Below are positions 1 to 7,847 of a stretch of DNA of 7,847 nt, piece by piece (position 1 is the stretch's first letter; every line of letters begins with the position of its first letter). Under the pieces are notes generated by a model, which saw only the letters and a program-made list of their open reading frames with translations, ran no database searches and was not told the origin of the DNA. The position numbers were made by a program, and so were the translations under genes. Source of the stretch: Desulfobacteraceae bacterium (GTDB lineage Bacteria > Desulfobacterota > DSM-4660 > Desulfatiglandales > HGW-15); NCBI GenBank assembly GCA_003819975.1, contig RPPU01000199.1, positions 1 through 7,847 of the forward strand. Reading direction: 5' to 3'.

Positions 1-2400
1 ACCCCGGAAGGTCCCAATATCGGCTTGATCGTATCGTTGAGTACTTATGCCCGGGTCAATGAATTCGGTTTTATTGAAACACCCTATCGTTGTGTCGAGG
101 ACGGTAATGTGTTAAAAAAGATCGAGTATCTTTCCGCGTTAGATGAAAGAAATTATCCGATTGCCCAGGCCAATATGCCTTTGGACAAGGACGGGAAATT
201 TTTACGGGCAGAGGCCCAAGTAAGGATTGCGGGAGAAGCCAGCAATAGCCCGATCCATGAAATCAAATACATGGATGTGTCACCCAATCAGTTGGTTAGC
301 GTTTCCGCTTCCTTGATACCTTTCTTGGAACATGACGATGCCAACAGAGCTTTAATGGGGTCCAATATGCAACGGCAAGCCGTGCCGCTTTTAAATGCCA
401 AAGCCCCATTGATCGGTACCGGCATTGAAAACGTAGTGGCTCGCGATTCCGGGGTTACCATTATCGCGAAAAAAGACGGAGTTGTCGAAGATGTAGACGC
501 CTCCCGTATTGTTCTTAGATCGGTAGACGAAAAAGGAGAACAAGACGAAGTCGAGATATATAAAATCATTAAGCATAAAAAATCCAATCAAAATACCTGT
601 TATAATCAAAAACCGATCGTAAGCAAAGGAGAATTTGTCCGGAAAGGGCAAATTATCGCGGATGGGCCCGCCACGGAATTAGGGGAATTGGCTTTAGGCC
701 AAAATGTTATGGTCGCTTTTATGTCCTGGGGCGGATATAATTTTGAAGATTCAATTATCATCAGCGAGAGAATTGTCAAGGAAGATAGATATACGTCCAT
801 TCATATTGAAGAATTTGAAGTGGTATCCCGCGACACTAAATTAGGCAAGGAAGAAATCACCCGAGATATTCCCAATGTAGGCGAAGAAGCTTTAAAAAAT
901 CTGGACGAAAGCGGAATTATAAAAATCGGGGCGGAAGTCCGGCCGGGAGATATCCTGGTCGGTAAAATTACCCCCAAAGGTGAAACCCAACTTTCTCCGG
1001 AAGAAAAATTGTTACGAGCGATTTTTGGCGATAAGGCCGGCGATGTTAAAGACACCTCTTTGAGAGTCCCGCCCGGTGTGGAAGGCATTGTAATCGACAC
1101 AAAAGTTTTTTCGAGGAGAGGGGTCGAAAAAGACCATCGCAGTTTAGTTATTGAAGAGGAAGAAAAAGCCAAACTGGAAAAAGACAAAGAGGATGAGATT
1201 GAAATTATTCGAAGGAGTATTTTAGGAAAGCTCAAAGAACTTCTGTTGGGTAAAAAATTAAAAAGAAATCTTATGGATAAAAGCACCGGTAAACCGCTGG
1301 TGACCACACGGAAACCTATCGGCGAAGAAGACATGGAAAAGGTTTCCGTTGAATCTTGGGCCGGGGTTGATCTGGATGCCCCCATGGATTTAATCGAACA
1401 AGTCGAATCAATCGTAGAGAAATATATCCAAAGAGTCGAAGAAATAAATTTATTGTTTGATGAACGCATTGAAAGACTGGGTATGGGCGATGATCTCGCT
1501 CCCGGCGTCATCAAAATGGTTAAAGTTTATGTGGCGGTCAAGAGAAAATTGTCGGTTGGCGATAAGATGGCCGGAAGGCACGGCAATAAAGGCGTTCTTT
1601 CCAGAGTTTTACCCGTTGAAGATTTGCCCTATTTTGAAGATGGAACGCCGGTAGATGTTATCCTAAACCCGTTGGGAGTTCCTTCACGTATGAATGTGGG
1701 GCAAGTTTTGGAAGCCCATTTAGGATGGGCCTCCTACGAATTAGGCCGGCAAGTGAAAGAATTGCTTCATAATCTTAAAGACACCGAAGCTTTAAGAAGA
1801 AAACTAAAAGATATTTTTTCGAATGAAGAATATAAAAGAGTTTTCAAAGATTTAGACGATGAAAATTTGATCGAACACGCTCGGTCAATTCAAAATGGTG
1901 TTTATATGGCTTCGCCGGTGTTTGATGGCGCCAATGAAGATGAGATAAAGAAATGTTTAACGGCCGCCGGATTGCCGGAGAGCGGGCAAGCTGCATTATA
2001 TGACGGTCGTACCGGTGAACCTTTTAGACAAAAAGTGACGGTTGGCACGATGTATGTTTTGAAATTACATCACTTGGTGGATGATAAACTTCATGCCCGT
2101 TCCATCGGCCCCTATTCATTGGTCACCCAACAACCTTTGGGCGGCAAAGCTCAATTCGGCGGGCAGAGACTCGGAGAAATGGAAGTTTGGGCCATGGAAG
2201 CTTATGGAGCAGCCTATTCATTGCAGGAGTTTTTAACCGTAAAATCCGATGATGTGGCCGGAAGAACACGTATGTATGAACGAATTGTAAAAGGGAATAA
2301 TGTTCTGGAAGCAGGTTTGCCTGAATCTTTTAAGGTCTTAATAAAAGAATTATTAAGCCTTGGCTTGGAAGTTCAGCTGTTTGAAGACAGCCAGATTTAA
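1..2400 (+). CDS. rpoB: RNA polymerase beta subunit, C-terminal 799 residues (5' end outside the window)
   Basis: Beta is one of the two large catalytic-core subunits of bacterial RNA polymerase. The frame is open from base 1 and begins with [10 protein letters not shown], the rifampicin cluster II motif at E. coli 563-572, so roughly the first 560 residues are missing, including Rif cluster I. Residues below count from base 1. MQRQAVP at 123-129 puts Arg125 at E. coli Arg687. NFEDS at 247-251 holds the acidic pair Glu249-Asp250. [11 protein letters not shown] at 521-531 holds the two active-site lysines (522, 530; E. coli 1065 and 1073). [19 protein letters not shown] starts at 698, and the C-terminal clamp region follows to a TAA stop. 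Between GVEKD (374-378) and GDDLAPG (496-502) lies a Lys/Glu-rich, probably coiled-coil insertion at the E. coli SI2/beta-i9 position. It is about 20 residues longer than in E. coli, which explains most of the extra length (799 versus about 780). Identification is certain. Confidence 0.99.
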   Translation, partial: TPEGPNIGLIVSLSTYARVNEFGFIETPYRCVEDGNVLKKIEYLSALDERNYPIAQANMPLDKDGKFLRAEAQVRIAGEASNSPIHEIKYMDVSPNQLVSVSASLIPFLEHDDANRALMGSNMQRQAVPLLNAKAPLIGTGIENVVARDSGVTIIAKKDGVVEDVDASRIVLRSVDEKGEQDEVEIYKIIKHKKSNQNTCYNQKPIVSKGEFVRKGQIIADGPATELGELALGQNVMVAFMSWGGYNFEDSIIISERIVKEDRYTSIHIEEFEVVSRDTKLGKEEITRDIPNVGEEALKNLDESGIIKIGAEVRPGDILVGKITPKGETQLSPEEKLLRAIFGDKAGDVKDTSLRVPPGVEGIVIDTKVFSRRGVEKDHRSLVIEEEEKAKLEKDKEDEIEIIRRSILGKLKELLLGKKLKRNLMDKSTGKPLVTTRKPIGEEDMEKVSVESWAGVDLDAPMDLIEQVESIVEKYIQRVEEINLLFDERIERLGMGDDLAPGVIKMVKVYVAVKRKLSVGDKMAGRHGNKGVLSRVLPVEDLPYFEDGTPVDVILNPLGVPSRMNVGQVLEAHLGWASYELGRQVKELLHNLKDTEALRRKLKDIFSNEEYKRVFKDLDDENLIEHARSIQNGVYMASPVFDGANEDEIKKCLTAAGLPESGQAALYDGRTGEPFRQKVTVGTMYVLKLHHLVDDKLHARSIGPYSLVTQQPLGGKAQFGGQRLGEMEVWAMEAYGAAYSLQEFLTVKSDDVAGRTRMYERIVKGNNVLEAGLPESFKVLIKELLSLGLEVQLFEDSQI

Positions 2401-2478
2401 ATTATAAATGAAACATTAGAATATATCGCAGATGATTTAAATTGCTTTTTTTTCTTCGAATTCGGCTTGATAACGCAA

Positions 2479-2571
2479 GAGTCCCGAGTGCCTCGAAATT
2501 CGGCCATCCATCCGATATAGCGTTAACAAGCAAGAATCCTATATCGCGATAGGATCATAAGCTCGGGACTC
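2479..2571. repeat. Perfect 10-bp inverted repeat bounding a 93-base segment
   Basis: The arms are GAGTCCCGAG at 2479-2488 and CTCGGGACTC at 2562-2571, and a T-G wobble pair (2489/2561) can extend the stem by one. The enclosed bases contain the 2536-2555 hairpin and a near direct repeat of the left flank: GCAAGAGTCC at 2475-2484 against GCAAGAATCC at 2530-2539, nine of ten matching. I see no target-site duplication outside the arms, so a transposon-derived origin is unsupported though not excluded. Confidence 0.65.
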
Positions 2572-2590
2572 CCGAGAACCCTTTCATTCA

Positions 2591-2596
2591 AAGGAG
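2591..2596 (+). promoter_or_regulatory. Ribosome binding site of rpoC (fixes the TTG start)
   Basis: AAGGAG lies six bases before the TTG at 2603. No ATG or GTG lies in frame between the upstream stop (TAA at 2558-2560) and this TTG, and the next in-frame ATG is codon 77, inside the zinc-binding domain. The TTG start is therefore well supported. CCTTT (2580-2584) can pair with AAAGG (2590-2594) across a 5-base loop, partly covering the site. Confidence 0.85.
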
Positions 2597-2602
2597 AGAA
2601 CA

Positions 2603-5600
2603 TTGGAAGAATTATATAATTTTTTTGCAAAACCAAAAGATCCCTCAAGCTATAATGCCGTCAAGATCTCCATTTCTTCTCCTGAAAAAATCAGAGAAAG
2701 GTCTTTTGGCGAAGTTAAAAAACCGGAAACCATTAATTATCGCACTTTTAAACCGGAACGCGACGGCCTTTTTTGTTCCAAGATATTCGGCCCCATCAAG
2801 GACTATGAGTGTAATTGCGGCAAATACAAAAGGATGAAACATCGCGGGATTGTTTGCGAGAAGTGCGGTGTGGAGGTTATCCAATCGAAAGTTCGTCGCG
2901 AAAGGATGGGGCATATTGAATTGGCCTCGCCGGTAGCGCATATCTGGTTTTTAAAATGCTTGCCGTCCAAGATCGGTAATTTAGTCGATTTGACCCTGAA
3001 GGACCTTGAACGGGTACTTTATTTTGAAAACTATATCGTCATAGATCCTAAAGACACGCCTTTAATCAGAAGCAGTCTGCTGACGGATGAGCAATTATTG
3101 CGAGCTCGGGAAGAATACGGCAACCGATTTGTAGCCGGGATCGGCGCCGAGGCCATTCAGTCCATGTTGCGCGTCCTGAATTTGGATGAGCTTTCCGTTC
3201 ATCTCAGAACCGATATGGTCGAGACCCGTTCGGATGCAAAAAAGAAAAAGTTGGCGAAACGTTTGAAAGTCATCGATGCGTTCAGAGAATCCAAAAACCA
3301 TCCGGAATGGACCATCCTGAATGTTATTCCGGTTTTACCGCCGGATTTAAGACCGCTGGTTCCTTTAGATGGCGGGCGGTTCGCCACTTCGGATCTCAAT
3401 GATCTCTATCGCCGGGTTATTAATCGAAATAACCGCCTTAAAAGACTTCTGGAACTTAACGCCCCGGATATTATCGTTCGTAATGAAAAGCGAATGCTGC
3501 AAGAAGCGGTTGATGTGCTTTTTGACAACGGACGTCGCGGCAAAGTCGTAACCGGCGCCAATAAGCGGCCTTTCAAATCCTTAAGTGATATGCTTAAAGG
3601 TAAGCAGGGCCGATTTCGTCAGAACTTGTTGGGTAAGCGGGTCGATTATTCCGGAAGATCGGTTATCGTGGTAGGTCCGGATTTGCGATTGCATCAATGT
3701 GGACTTCCTAAAAAAATGGCGTTGGAGTTATTTAAGCCATTTATTTACAATAAATTGGATGAAAAAGGATTGGCCTCAACCATAAAATCAGCCAAAAAAA
3801 TGGTTGAACGGGAAACCCCGGAAGTCTGGGATGCCCTGGATGAAGTTGTAAGGGAATATTGCATTCTTTTAAATCGCGCACCGACCTTGCATCGTTTGGG
3901 TATTCAGGCTTTTGAGCCGATTTTGATCGAAGGAAAAGCCATCCAACTTCATCCCTTAGTTTGTACGGCGTTTAATGCGGACTTTGACGGCGATCAGATG
4001 GCTGTGCATGTGCCCTTGTCTATTGAGGCGCAGATTGAAGCCCGGGTTCTTATGATGTCCACCAATAATATTTTATCCCCGGCCAATGGAGAACCCATCA
4101 TCGTTCCCAGTCAGGATATTGTGCTCGGCATTTATTATATGACCCGTGAGCGGCCTTTCTGTAAGGGAGAAGGCAAGGTTTTTGCCAGTATCGATGAAGT
4201 CAGGACCGCCTTTGATTTAGGCGTGCTGGATTTACATGCGGCTATTAGAGTTCGTATTAACGATAAAATAGAAAAAACAACTACCGGGCGTGTTCTTTTA
4301 TACGAGGTTTTGCCCGGTAGCCTGCCTTTTGCTAATATTAACAAGGTCATGACCAAAAAGGAATTGCGAAATTTGGTTAACGAATCCTATCGCCGGGATG
4401 GGATTAAGTCAACCGTTATCCTCTCTGACCGTTTGAAGGATACCGGCTATAAATATGCAACGCTCTCCGGCATTTCCATTTCCATGAATGATATGACGAT
4501 CCCCGCTAAAAAAGCGGAGATCATAGAAAAATCCGAAAATGAAGTAAAGAAAATCGATGATCAATATAAAAGCGGTTTGATTACGGACGGTGAAAAATAT
4601 AATAAAGTGGTTGATATTTGGGCCCAATCGACCGAAAGCATCGCGTCGGAAATGATGAGCCAAATGGCCGTCGAAGACATCAAGGGACCAGACGGTAAAT
4701 CCGTACGCTCGAATAGCTTTAATGCCATCTATATGATGTCCGACTCCGGCTCACGCGGCAGCAAGGATCAGATGCGGCAGCTGGCCGGCATGAGAGGTTT
4801 GATGGCCAAGCCTTCCGGGGAGATCATTGAAACTCCCATCACCTCCAACTTTCGGGAAGGTTTGACTGTTTTGCAGTATTTTATTTCGACCCATGGCGCT
4901 CGAAAAGGTTTGGCCGATACGGCTTTAAAAACCGCGAACTCCGGATATTTAACCCGCCGGTTGGTCGATGTGGCTCAAGATGCCGTTATTACCGAAGAAG
5001 ATTGCGGAACCATAGATGGTATCTGGGTGACTTCCTTGATTGAAGGCGGTGAAATTATCCAGCGGGTGGGTGATCGCGTGTTGGGAAGAGTCGCTTTGGA
5101 AGATGTGGTCGATCCGGTGACCGGAGACCTTCTTATTTCGGCCAATGAAGATGTTAATGAACAGAAAGTGCTGGAGCTGCAAAATGCCGGTATTGAAAGA
5201 TTAAAAATGCGCTCCGTATTGACTTGTCAAACCAAACGAGGCGTTTGTAAAAAATGCTATGGCCGTGATCTCGCTCATGGTCATGAAGTAAATATCGGTG
5301 AAGCGATCGGTATTATTGCCGCCCAATCCATTGGTGAACCCGGAACCCAATTGACCATGCGGACCTTCCATATCGGCGGTACAGCCAGTAAGCGGGTTGA
5401 GCAAACGACCATGCAATCCCGAAATGAGGGTCAGGTCAGTTTTCAGAATCTTAAGACGGTTAAAAATGCCGAAGGCATGCATGTCGTCATGAATCGTAAT
5501 GGAGAAATTGCCATACTGGGTAAAGGCGGTCGAGAAATTGAACGGTATCCTGTTATTTATGGAGCTATATTAAGGATCGAAGACGGCCAAGAGATCAAGC

Positions 5601-6676
5601 CCAGCCAGATCCTGGCGGAATGGGATCCCTTTAATATTCCGATTCTTACTGAAGTCCCCGGTGTTATTAAATATGGTGATATTGTTGAAGAGGTGACCAT
5701 GCAGGAAAAACGCGATAAGGTCACGGGTAAAAGCAGCCGAGTTATTGTGGAATCACGTGAGGTTGATCTCAGACCAAGAGTCTCTATTAAAGATGAAAAA
5801 GGTCATACGGCATCCATTGCCGGTTCAGCTAAGGGGAAAGCCCGCTATCACCTGCCCATTGGTGCTATTATTATGGTGAATGAAGGCACTGAAGTCACCG
5901 CGGGTACGGTTTTAGCTAAAATACCTCGCGAAACGACCAAAACAAAGGATATTACCGGAGGGTTACCCCGGGTAGCGGAATTATTTGAGGTGCGCAAACC
6001 AAAAGAGAATGCAGTATTAACTGAAATTGATGGAACCGTGTCTTTTGGTCAATATAGTAAAGGTCGCCGTAAGGTATTGATCACACCGGATATGGGGGAG
6101 GCGAGCGAGTATTTTATTCCTAAGGGAAAACATGTCAGCGTTCTTGAAGGCGATTATGTCCGAGCCGGAGAAGCCCTGATGGATGGTTCCGCCAATCCGC
6201 ATGATATTCTAAAAATCAGGGGTATTAAGGAGTTAGCCAAATATCTGGTGGATGAAGTTCAAGAAGTTTATAGGCTTCAAGGTGTCAGCATCAATGATAA
6301 ACACATTGAAGTGATCGTCCGACAGATGTTGCGGCAAGTGGCTGTAACTCAAGGCGGTGATTCTAATTTCCTTTTAGGCGAACATATTGAAAAAGTGCGT
6401 TTTGATGAGGAGAATCTAAAGATTATTGAAAAAGGCGGAAAACCGGCTTTGGCAGAGCCTTTATTACTGGGAATCACTAAAGCTTCCCTTAGCACGGAAA
6501 GCTTTATCTCAGCGGCGTCTTTTCAGGAAACCACCAAGGTGCTTTCAGATGCAGCTGTGGCCGGCAAGGTCGATTATCTAAAAGGCCTGAAAGAAAATGT
6601 CATCATGGGACGGTTGATTCCGGCTGGAACAGGTTTAAAGTCTTATCGCAACTTAGAGATAGAGGTTCAGAATTAA
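2603..6676 (+). CDS. rpoC: RNA polymerase beta' subunit
   Basis: Beta' carries the Mg-binding active site of RNA polymerase and forms the clamp. The 1357-residue protein is complete. Key features track E. coli numbering closely: zinc-binding domain cysteines 70, 72, 85 and 88; rudder/switch 2 region about 308-355; catalytic NADFDGD at 458-464 (Asp460, 462, 464). After a net 13-residue shortening, the bridge helix begins near His764-Gly765-Ala766-Arg767. The second zinc site is Cys801, 875, 882, 885, and the trigger loop has Met919, Arg920 and His923. The trigger loop is interrupted by a large insertion, about 930-1108, at the E. coli SI3/beta'-i6 position and of similar size. The conserved C-terminal domain resumes at about 1110 ([10 protein letters not shown]) and ends in AGTG-containing sequence and TAA. 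Translation starts at TTG with AAGGAG six bases upstream. It lies 202 bases after rpoB, probably in the same operon. No key residue is missing. Confidence 0.99.
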   Translation: MEELYNFFAKPKDPSSYNAVKISISSPEKIRERSFGEVKKPETINYRTFKPERDGLFCSKIFGPIKDYECNCGKYKRMKHRGIVCEKCGVEVIQSKVRRERMGHIELASPVAHIWFLKCLPSKIGNLVDLTLKDLERVLYFENYIVIDPKDTPLIRSSLLTDEQLLRAREEYGNRFVAGIGAEAIQSMLRVLNLDELSVHLRTDMVETRSDAKKKKLAKRLKVIDAFRESKNHPEWTILNVIPVLPPDLRPLVPLDGGRFATSDLNDLYRRVINRNNRLKRLLELNAPDIIVRNEKRMLQEAVDVLFDNGRRGKVVTGANKRPFKSLSDMLKGKQGRFRQNLLGKRVDYSGRSVIVVGPDLRLHQCGLPKKMALELFKPFIYNKLDEKGLASTIKSAKKMVERETPEVWDALDEVVREYCILLNRAPTLHRLGIQAFEPILIEGKAIQLHPLVCTAFNADFDGDQMAVHVPLSIEAQIEARVLMMSTNNILSPANGEPIIVPSQDIVLGIYYMTRERPFCKGEGKVFASIDEVRTAFDLGVLDLHAAIRVRINDKIEKTTTGRVLLYEVLPGSLPFANINKVMTKKELRNLVNESYRRDGIKSTVILSDRLKDTGYKYATLSGISISMNDMTIPAKKAEIIEKSENEVKKIDDQYKSGLITDGEKYNKVVDIWAQSTESIASEMMSQMAVEDIKGPDGKSVRSNSFNAIYMMSDSGSRGSKDQMRQLAGMRGLMAKPSGEIIETPITSNFREGLTVLQYFISTHGARKGLADTALKTANSGYLTRRLVDVAQDAVITEEDCGTIDGIWVTSLIEGGEIIQRVGDRVLGRVALEDVVDPVTGDLLISANEDVNEQKVLELQNAGIERLKMRSVLTCQTKRGVCKKCYGRDLAHGHEVNIGEAIGIIAAQSIGEPGTQLTMRTFHIGGTASKRVEQTTMQSRNEGQVSFQNLKTVKNAEGMHVVMNRNGEIAILGKGGREIERYPVIYGAILRIEDGQEIKPSQILAEWDPFNIPILTEVPGVIKYGDIVEEVTMQEKRDKVTGKSSRVIVESREVDLRPRVSIKDEKGHTASIAGSAKGKARYHLPIGAIIMVNEGTEVTAGTVLAKIPRETTKTKDITGGLPRVAELFEVRKPKENAVLTEIDGTVSFGQYSKGRRKVLITPDMGEASEYFIPKGKHVSVLEGDYVRAGEALMDGSANPHDILKIRGIKELAKYLVDEVQEVYRLQGVSINDKHIEVIVRQMLRQVAVTQGGDSNFLLGEHIEKVRFDEENLKIIEKGGKPALAEPLLLGITKASLSTESFISAASFQETTKVLSDAAVAGKVDYLKGLKENVIMGRLIPAGTGLKSYRNLEIEVQN

Positions 6677-6700
6677 TTTTTTGTTTTTTAATGAAATTTC

Positions 6701-6729
6701 TTGACAAATCCTATGCAAATCAATAAAAG
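6701..6729 (+). promoter_or_regulatory. Candidate sigma-70-type promoter for rpsL-rpsG(-tuf)
   Basis: TTGACA at 6701-6706 is a perfect -35 hexamer. With a 17-base spacer the -10 position is TAAAAG (6724-6729), matching four of six TATAAT bases. The leader to the rpsL start would be about 65-70 bases. The weak -10 and the AT-rich background, where such matches arise by chance, keep confidence moderate. It would let the ribosomal genes be transcribed apart from rpoBC. Confidence 0.45.
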
Positions 6730-6789
6730 ATTGGATTTTGTAAATTTTGCGGTGTTGAAAATAGGTTGATATTTTGCAGAGGGCATATT

Positions 6790-6794
6790 AGGAG
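6790..6794 (+). promoter_or_regulatory. Ribosome binding site of rpsL
   Basis: AGGAG lies eight bases before the ATG at 6803. A closer ATG at 6796-6798 is out of frame with rpsL, so the 6803 start, which gives the conserved MPTINQL N terminus, is preferred. Confidence 0.8.
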
Positions 6795-6802
6795 AATGGC
6801 GC

Positions 6803-7180
6803 ATGCCAACGATTAATCAGTTGATAAGAAGCGGCCGTAGAAGAGCCAGAAAAAAGGTTAAAACTCCGGCCTTACAAGCCTGTCCCCAGCGAAGGGGGGT
6901 TTGTGTGAGGGTTTATACATCAACGCCGAAAAAGCCCAACTCAGCCTTACGGAAGGTTGCCAGGGTGCGGTTAACCAACGGCATTGAAGTGACTTCCTAT
7001 ATTCCCGGAGTAGGTCACAATTTACAGGAACATTCAGTGGTTATGATCCGGGGAGGGCGCGTCAAAGATTTGCCTGGAGTACGATATCATATCATCCGGG
7101 GAACCATGGATACTTCCGGAGTGGATGACCGTAGACAAGGACGATCCAAATACGGCGCTAAGAGGCCCAAGAGTATTTAA
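6803..7180 (+). CDS. rpsL: 30S ribosomal protein S12
   Basis: S12 sits at the decoding centre of the 30S subunit, contacts 16S rRNA helices 18, 27 and 44, and helps monitor codon-anticodon pairing. The 125-residue protein is complete and co-linear with E. coli S12 (124). It has an Arg/Lys-rich N-terminal tail, then the [11 protein letters not shown] loop with Lys43, and the [14 protein letters not shown] loop with Lys88, Asp89 and Pro91 (numbering with Met1). Lys43 and Lys88 are the unmutated residues whose changes commonly give streptomycin resistance in other bacteria. Asp89 is the residue methylthiolated by RimO where that enzyme exists. The C terminus ends with the usual basic [10 protein letters not shown] sequence. 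It is first of the str cluster here, 126 bases after rpoC and 11 bases before rpsG, so translational linkage with rpsG is likely. Nothing is truncated or unusual. Confidence 0.99.
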   Translation: MPTINQLIRSGRRRARKKVKTPALQACPQRRGVCVRVYTSTPKKPNSALRKVARVRLTNGIEVTSYIPGVGHNLQEHSVVMIRGGRVKDLPGVRYHIIRGTMDTSGVDDRRQGRSKYGAKRPKSI

Positions 7181-7185
7181 AGGAG
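7179..7185 (+). promoter_or_regulatory. Ribosome binding site of rpsG overlapping the rpsL stop
   Basis: AAAGGAG shares its first two bases with the TAA stop of rpsL and lies six bases before the rpsG ATG at 7192. Ribosomes ending rpsL would arrive on the rpsG initiation site, which favours coupled translation. Confidence 0.85.
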
Positions 7186-7191
7186 TCAGTC

Positions 7192-7662
7192 ATGCCCAGG
7201 AAAAGAGTGGTAGTTAAAAGAGAGATATTGCCTGATCCTCTTTATAAAAATTTGCTGTTAGCAAAGTTTATGAACTCTATTATGCGAAAAGGCAAAAGAA
7301 GCACCGCTGAAGCGATTATTTATCAATCTTTTGATATTATTAGGGAAAAACTTAAGGAAGACCCGCTGGTTATTTTTCAAAAGGCCATGAATAATGTGAA
7401 GCCGATTGTTGAGGTGAAATCAAGGAGGGTCGGCGGATCTACCTACCAAATCCCAACCGAGGTGCGGCTGGAAAGAAGCCAGGCTTTAAGCATTCGGTGG
7501 ATTATCAATTTCGCAACCGGCAGGGGTGAAAAAAGTATGTCCGCCAAGCTAGCCGGCGAACTGATTGATGCTGCCAATAATCGGGGTGCATCCATCAAGA
7601 AAAAGGAGGATACGCATAAGATGGCTGAAGCCAATAAAGCCTTCGCCCATTATCGCTGGTAA
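7192..7662 (+). CDS. rpsG: 30S ribosomal protein S7
   Basis: S7 is a primary 16S rRNA-binding protein that nucleates assembly of the 30S head and lines the E site. The protein is complete at 156 residues, the usual length (E. coli K-12 has a C-terminal extension to 179). The N terminus [16 protein letters not shown] is the typical basic S7 start. [14 protein letters not shown] falls in the first conserved helices. [20 protein letters not shown] is the signature region with the beta hairpin. The C-terminal part has the conserved [16 protein letters not shown] and the terminal [14 protein letters not shown]. The ATG at 7192 follows AAAGGAG by six bases. In E. coli S7 also represses its own operon by binding the rpsL-rpsG spacer, but here that spacer is only 11 bases. 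The next gene is tuf rather than fusA. Confidence 0.99.
   Translation: MPRKRVVVKREILPDPLYKNLLLAKFMNSIMRKGKRSTAEAIIYQSFDIIREKLKEDPLVIFQKAMNNVKPIVEVKSRRVGGSTYQIPTEVRLERSQALSIRWIINFATGRGEKSMSAKLAGELIDAANNRGASIKKKEDTHKMAEANKAFAHYRW

Positions 7663-7847
<185 letters not shown>

Larger units (their letters stand above)
2401..2602 (+). promoter_or_regulatory. Structured rpoB-rpoC intergenic region (possible RNA leader element)
   Basis: This 202-base spacer is long for a co-transcribed rpoB-rpoC pair (about 80 bases in E. coli) and contains no credible ORF. Its first 75 bases are AT-rich with an eight-T run at 2446-2453. The right half is built from inverted repeats. GAGTCCCGAG (2479-2488) and CTCGGGACTC (2562-2571) are perfect 10-bp partners. 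They enclose a 7-bp hairpin, ATCCTAT (2536-2542) with ATAGGAT (2549-2555). A second copy of CCCGAG (2571-2576) lets CTCGGG (2562-2567) form a local hairpin instead, ending 14 bases before the ribosome site. CGATATAG (2513-2520) can pair with CTATATCG (2539-2546). No T tract follows the GC-rich hairpin, so it is not a standard intrinsic terminator. Pairings are seen directly; any regulatory role is inference. A short mobile or palindromic repeat is the main alternative. Confidence 0.5.
6677..6802 (+). other. rpoC-rpsL spacer, AT-rich, carrying the likely str promoter and leader
   Basis: This 126-base gene-free stretch opens with two six-T runs separated by one G (6677-6689) directly after the rpoC stop. 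There is no GC-rich stem before them, so an intrinsic terminator is not supported. The 8-base palindrome GAAATTTC (6693-6700) abuts a consensus TTGACA box. AAATCC (6706-6711) can pair with GGATTT (6733-6738), a weak stem across the putative promoter. The rest is an AT-rich leader with no recognised riboswitch or protein-binding fold. Confidence 0.6.

Noticed and set aside
25..27. TTG as the start of the beta subunit
   Set aside because: The same frame continues to base 1 with the conserved TPEGPNIG motif upstream, so the gene is cut by the window edge and does not start here.
801..1514. 237-codon reading frame on the - strand inside rpoB
   Set aside because: It is fully antisense to unambiguous conserved rpoB coding sequence, has a low-complexity Ser-rich translation and no recognisable family. 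It is a composition shadow.
2446..2453. Eight-T run after rpoB as a terminator
   Set aside because: The preceding sequence is AT-rich with no stable stem, and rpoC is expected to be co-transcribed.
2417..2472. Promoter-like hexamers TAGAAT (2417) and TTGATA (2467) in the rpoB-rpoC spacer
   Set aside because: Neither has a partner hexamer at 16-18 bases.
2479..2571. Inverted repeat as the ends of an insertion sequence or MITE
   Set aside because: No target-site duplication or transposase trace is visible. Kept only as an alternative to be tested by genome search.
2562..2576. CTCGGG-ACT-CCCGAG hairpin as a Rho-independent terminator
   Set aside because: It is followed by AACCCTTT rather than a run of Ts.
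2620..2632. Seven-T run at codons 6-8 of rpoC as a programmed slippage site
   Set aside because: The zero frame encodes the conserved protein throughout, and no alternative product of interest is visible in the shifted frames.
6677..6689. T-rich run after rpoC as an intrinsic terminator
   Set aside because: No GC-rich hairpin precedes it; only a 4-bp TATC/GATA pairing is visible at the end of rpoC.

Overview
The window is a housekeeping segment of a bacterial chromosome, with every gene on the + strand. In order it holds the 3' part of rpoB (RNA polymerase beta), complete rpoC (beta'), complete rpsL (ribosomal protein S12), complete rpsG (S7), and the first 36 codons of tuf (elongation factor Tu), which runs off the right edge. 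This is the classical rpoBC-str gene neighbourhood. All four intact or visible reading frames are full length and carry the expected active-site or RNA-contact residues. There is no sign of decay, mobile elements, CRISPR or RNA genes.

The organism is probably a Gram-negative-type lineage outside the well-studied phyla. RpoB carries a long charged insertion at the position of E. coli beta-SI2 (beta-i9). RpoC carries a large insertion in the trigger loop at the position of E. coli SI3 (beta'-i6). Firmicutes and Actinobacteria lack this combination; Proteobacteria, PVC and related phyla have it. Base composition is intermediate, and the code is standard with TTG, ATG and strong AAGGAG ribosome sites. 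A PVC/Omnitrophota-like bacterium is my tentative guess (low confidence, from overall protein flavour only).

Layout: 1-2400 rpoB; 2401-2602 an unusually long rpoB-rpoC spacer rich in inverted repeats; 2603-6676 rpoC, which starts with TTG; 6677-6802 an AT-rich spacer with a consensus -35 box and probably the str promoter; 6803-7180 rpsL; an 11-base gap; 7192-7662 rpsG; 7663-7739 a spacer; 7740 onward tuf. The polymerase genes supply the catalytic core of transcription. rpsL and rpsG supply two small-subunit proteins, for the decoding centre and the head of the 30S subunit. tuf supplies the GTPase that delivers aminoacyl-tRNA.

Three points deserve a second look. The rpoB-rpoC spacer contains a perfect 10-bp inverted repeat, a 7-bp hairpin and competing partner sequences just before the rpoC ribosome site. 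fusA, which usually lies between rpsG and tuf, is absent. The start of tuf has a G-ending codon bias clearly unlike its neighbours. I found no evidence for a new multi-gene system; the structured spacer is the best candidate for something undescribed.
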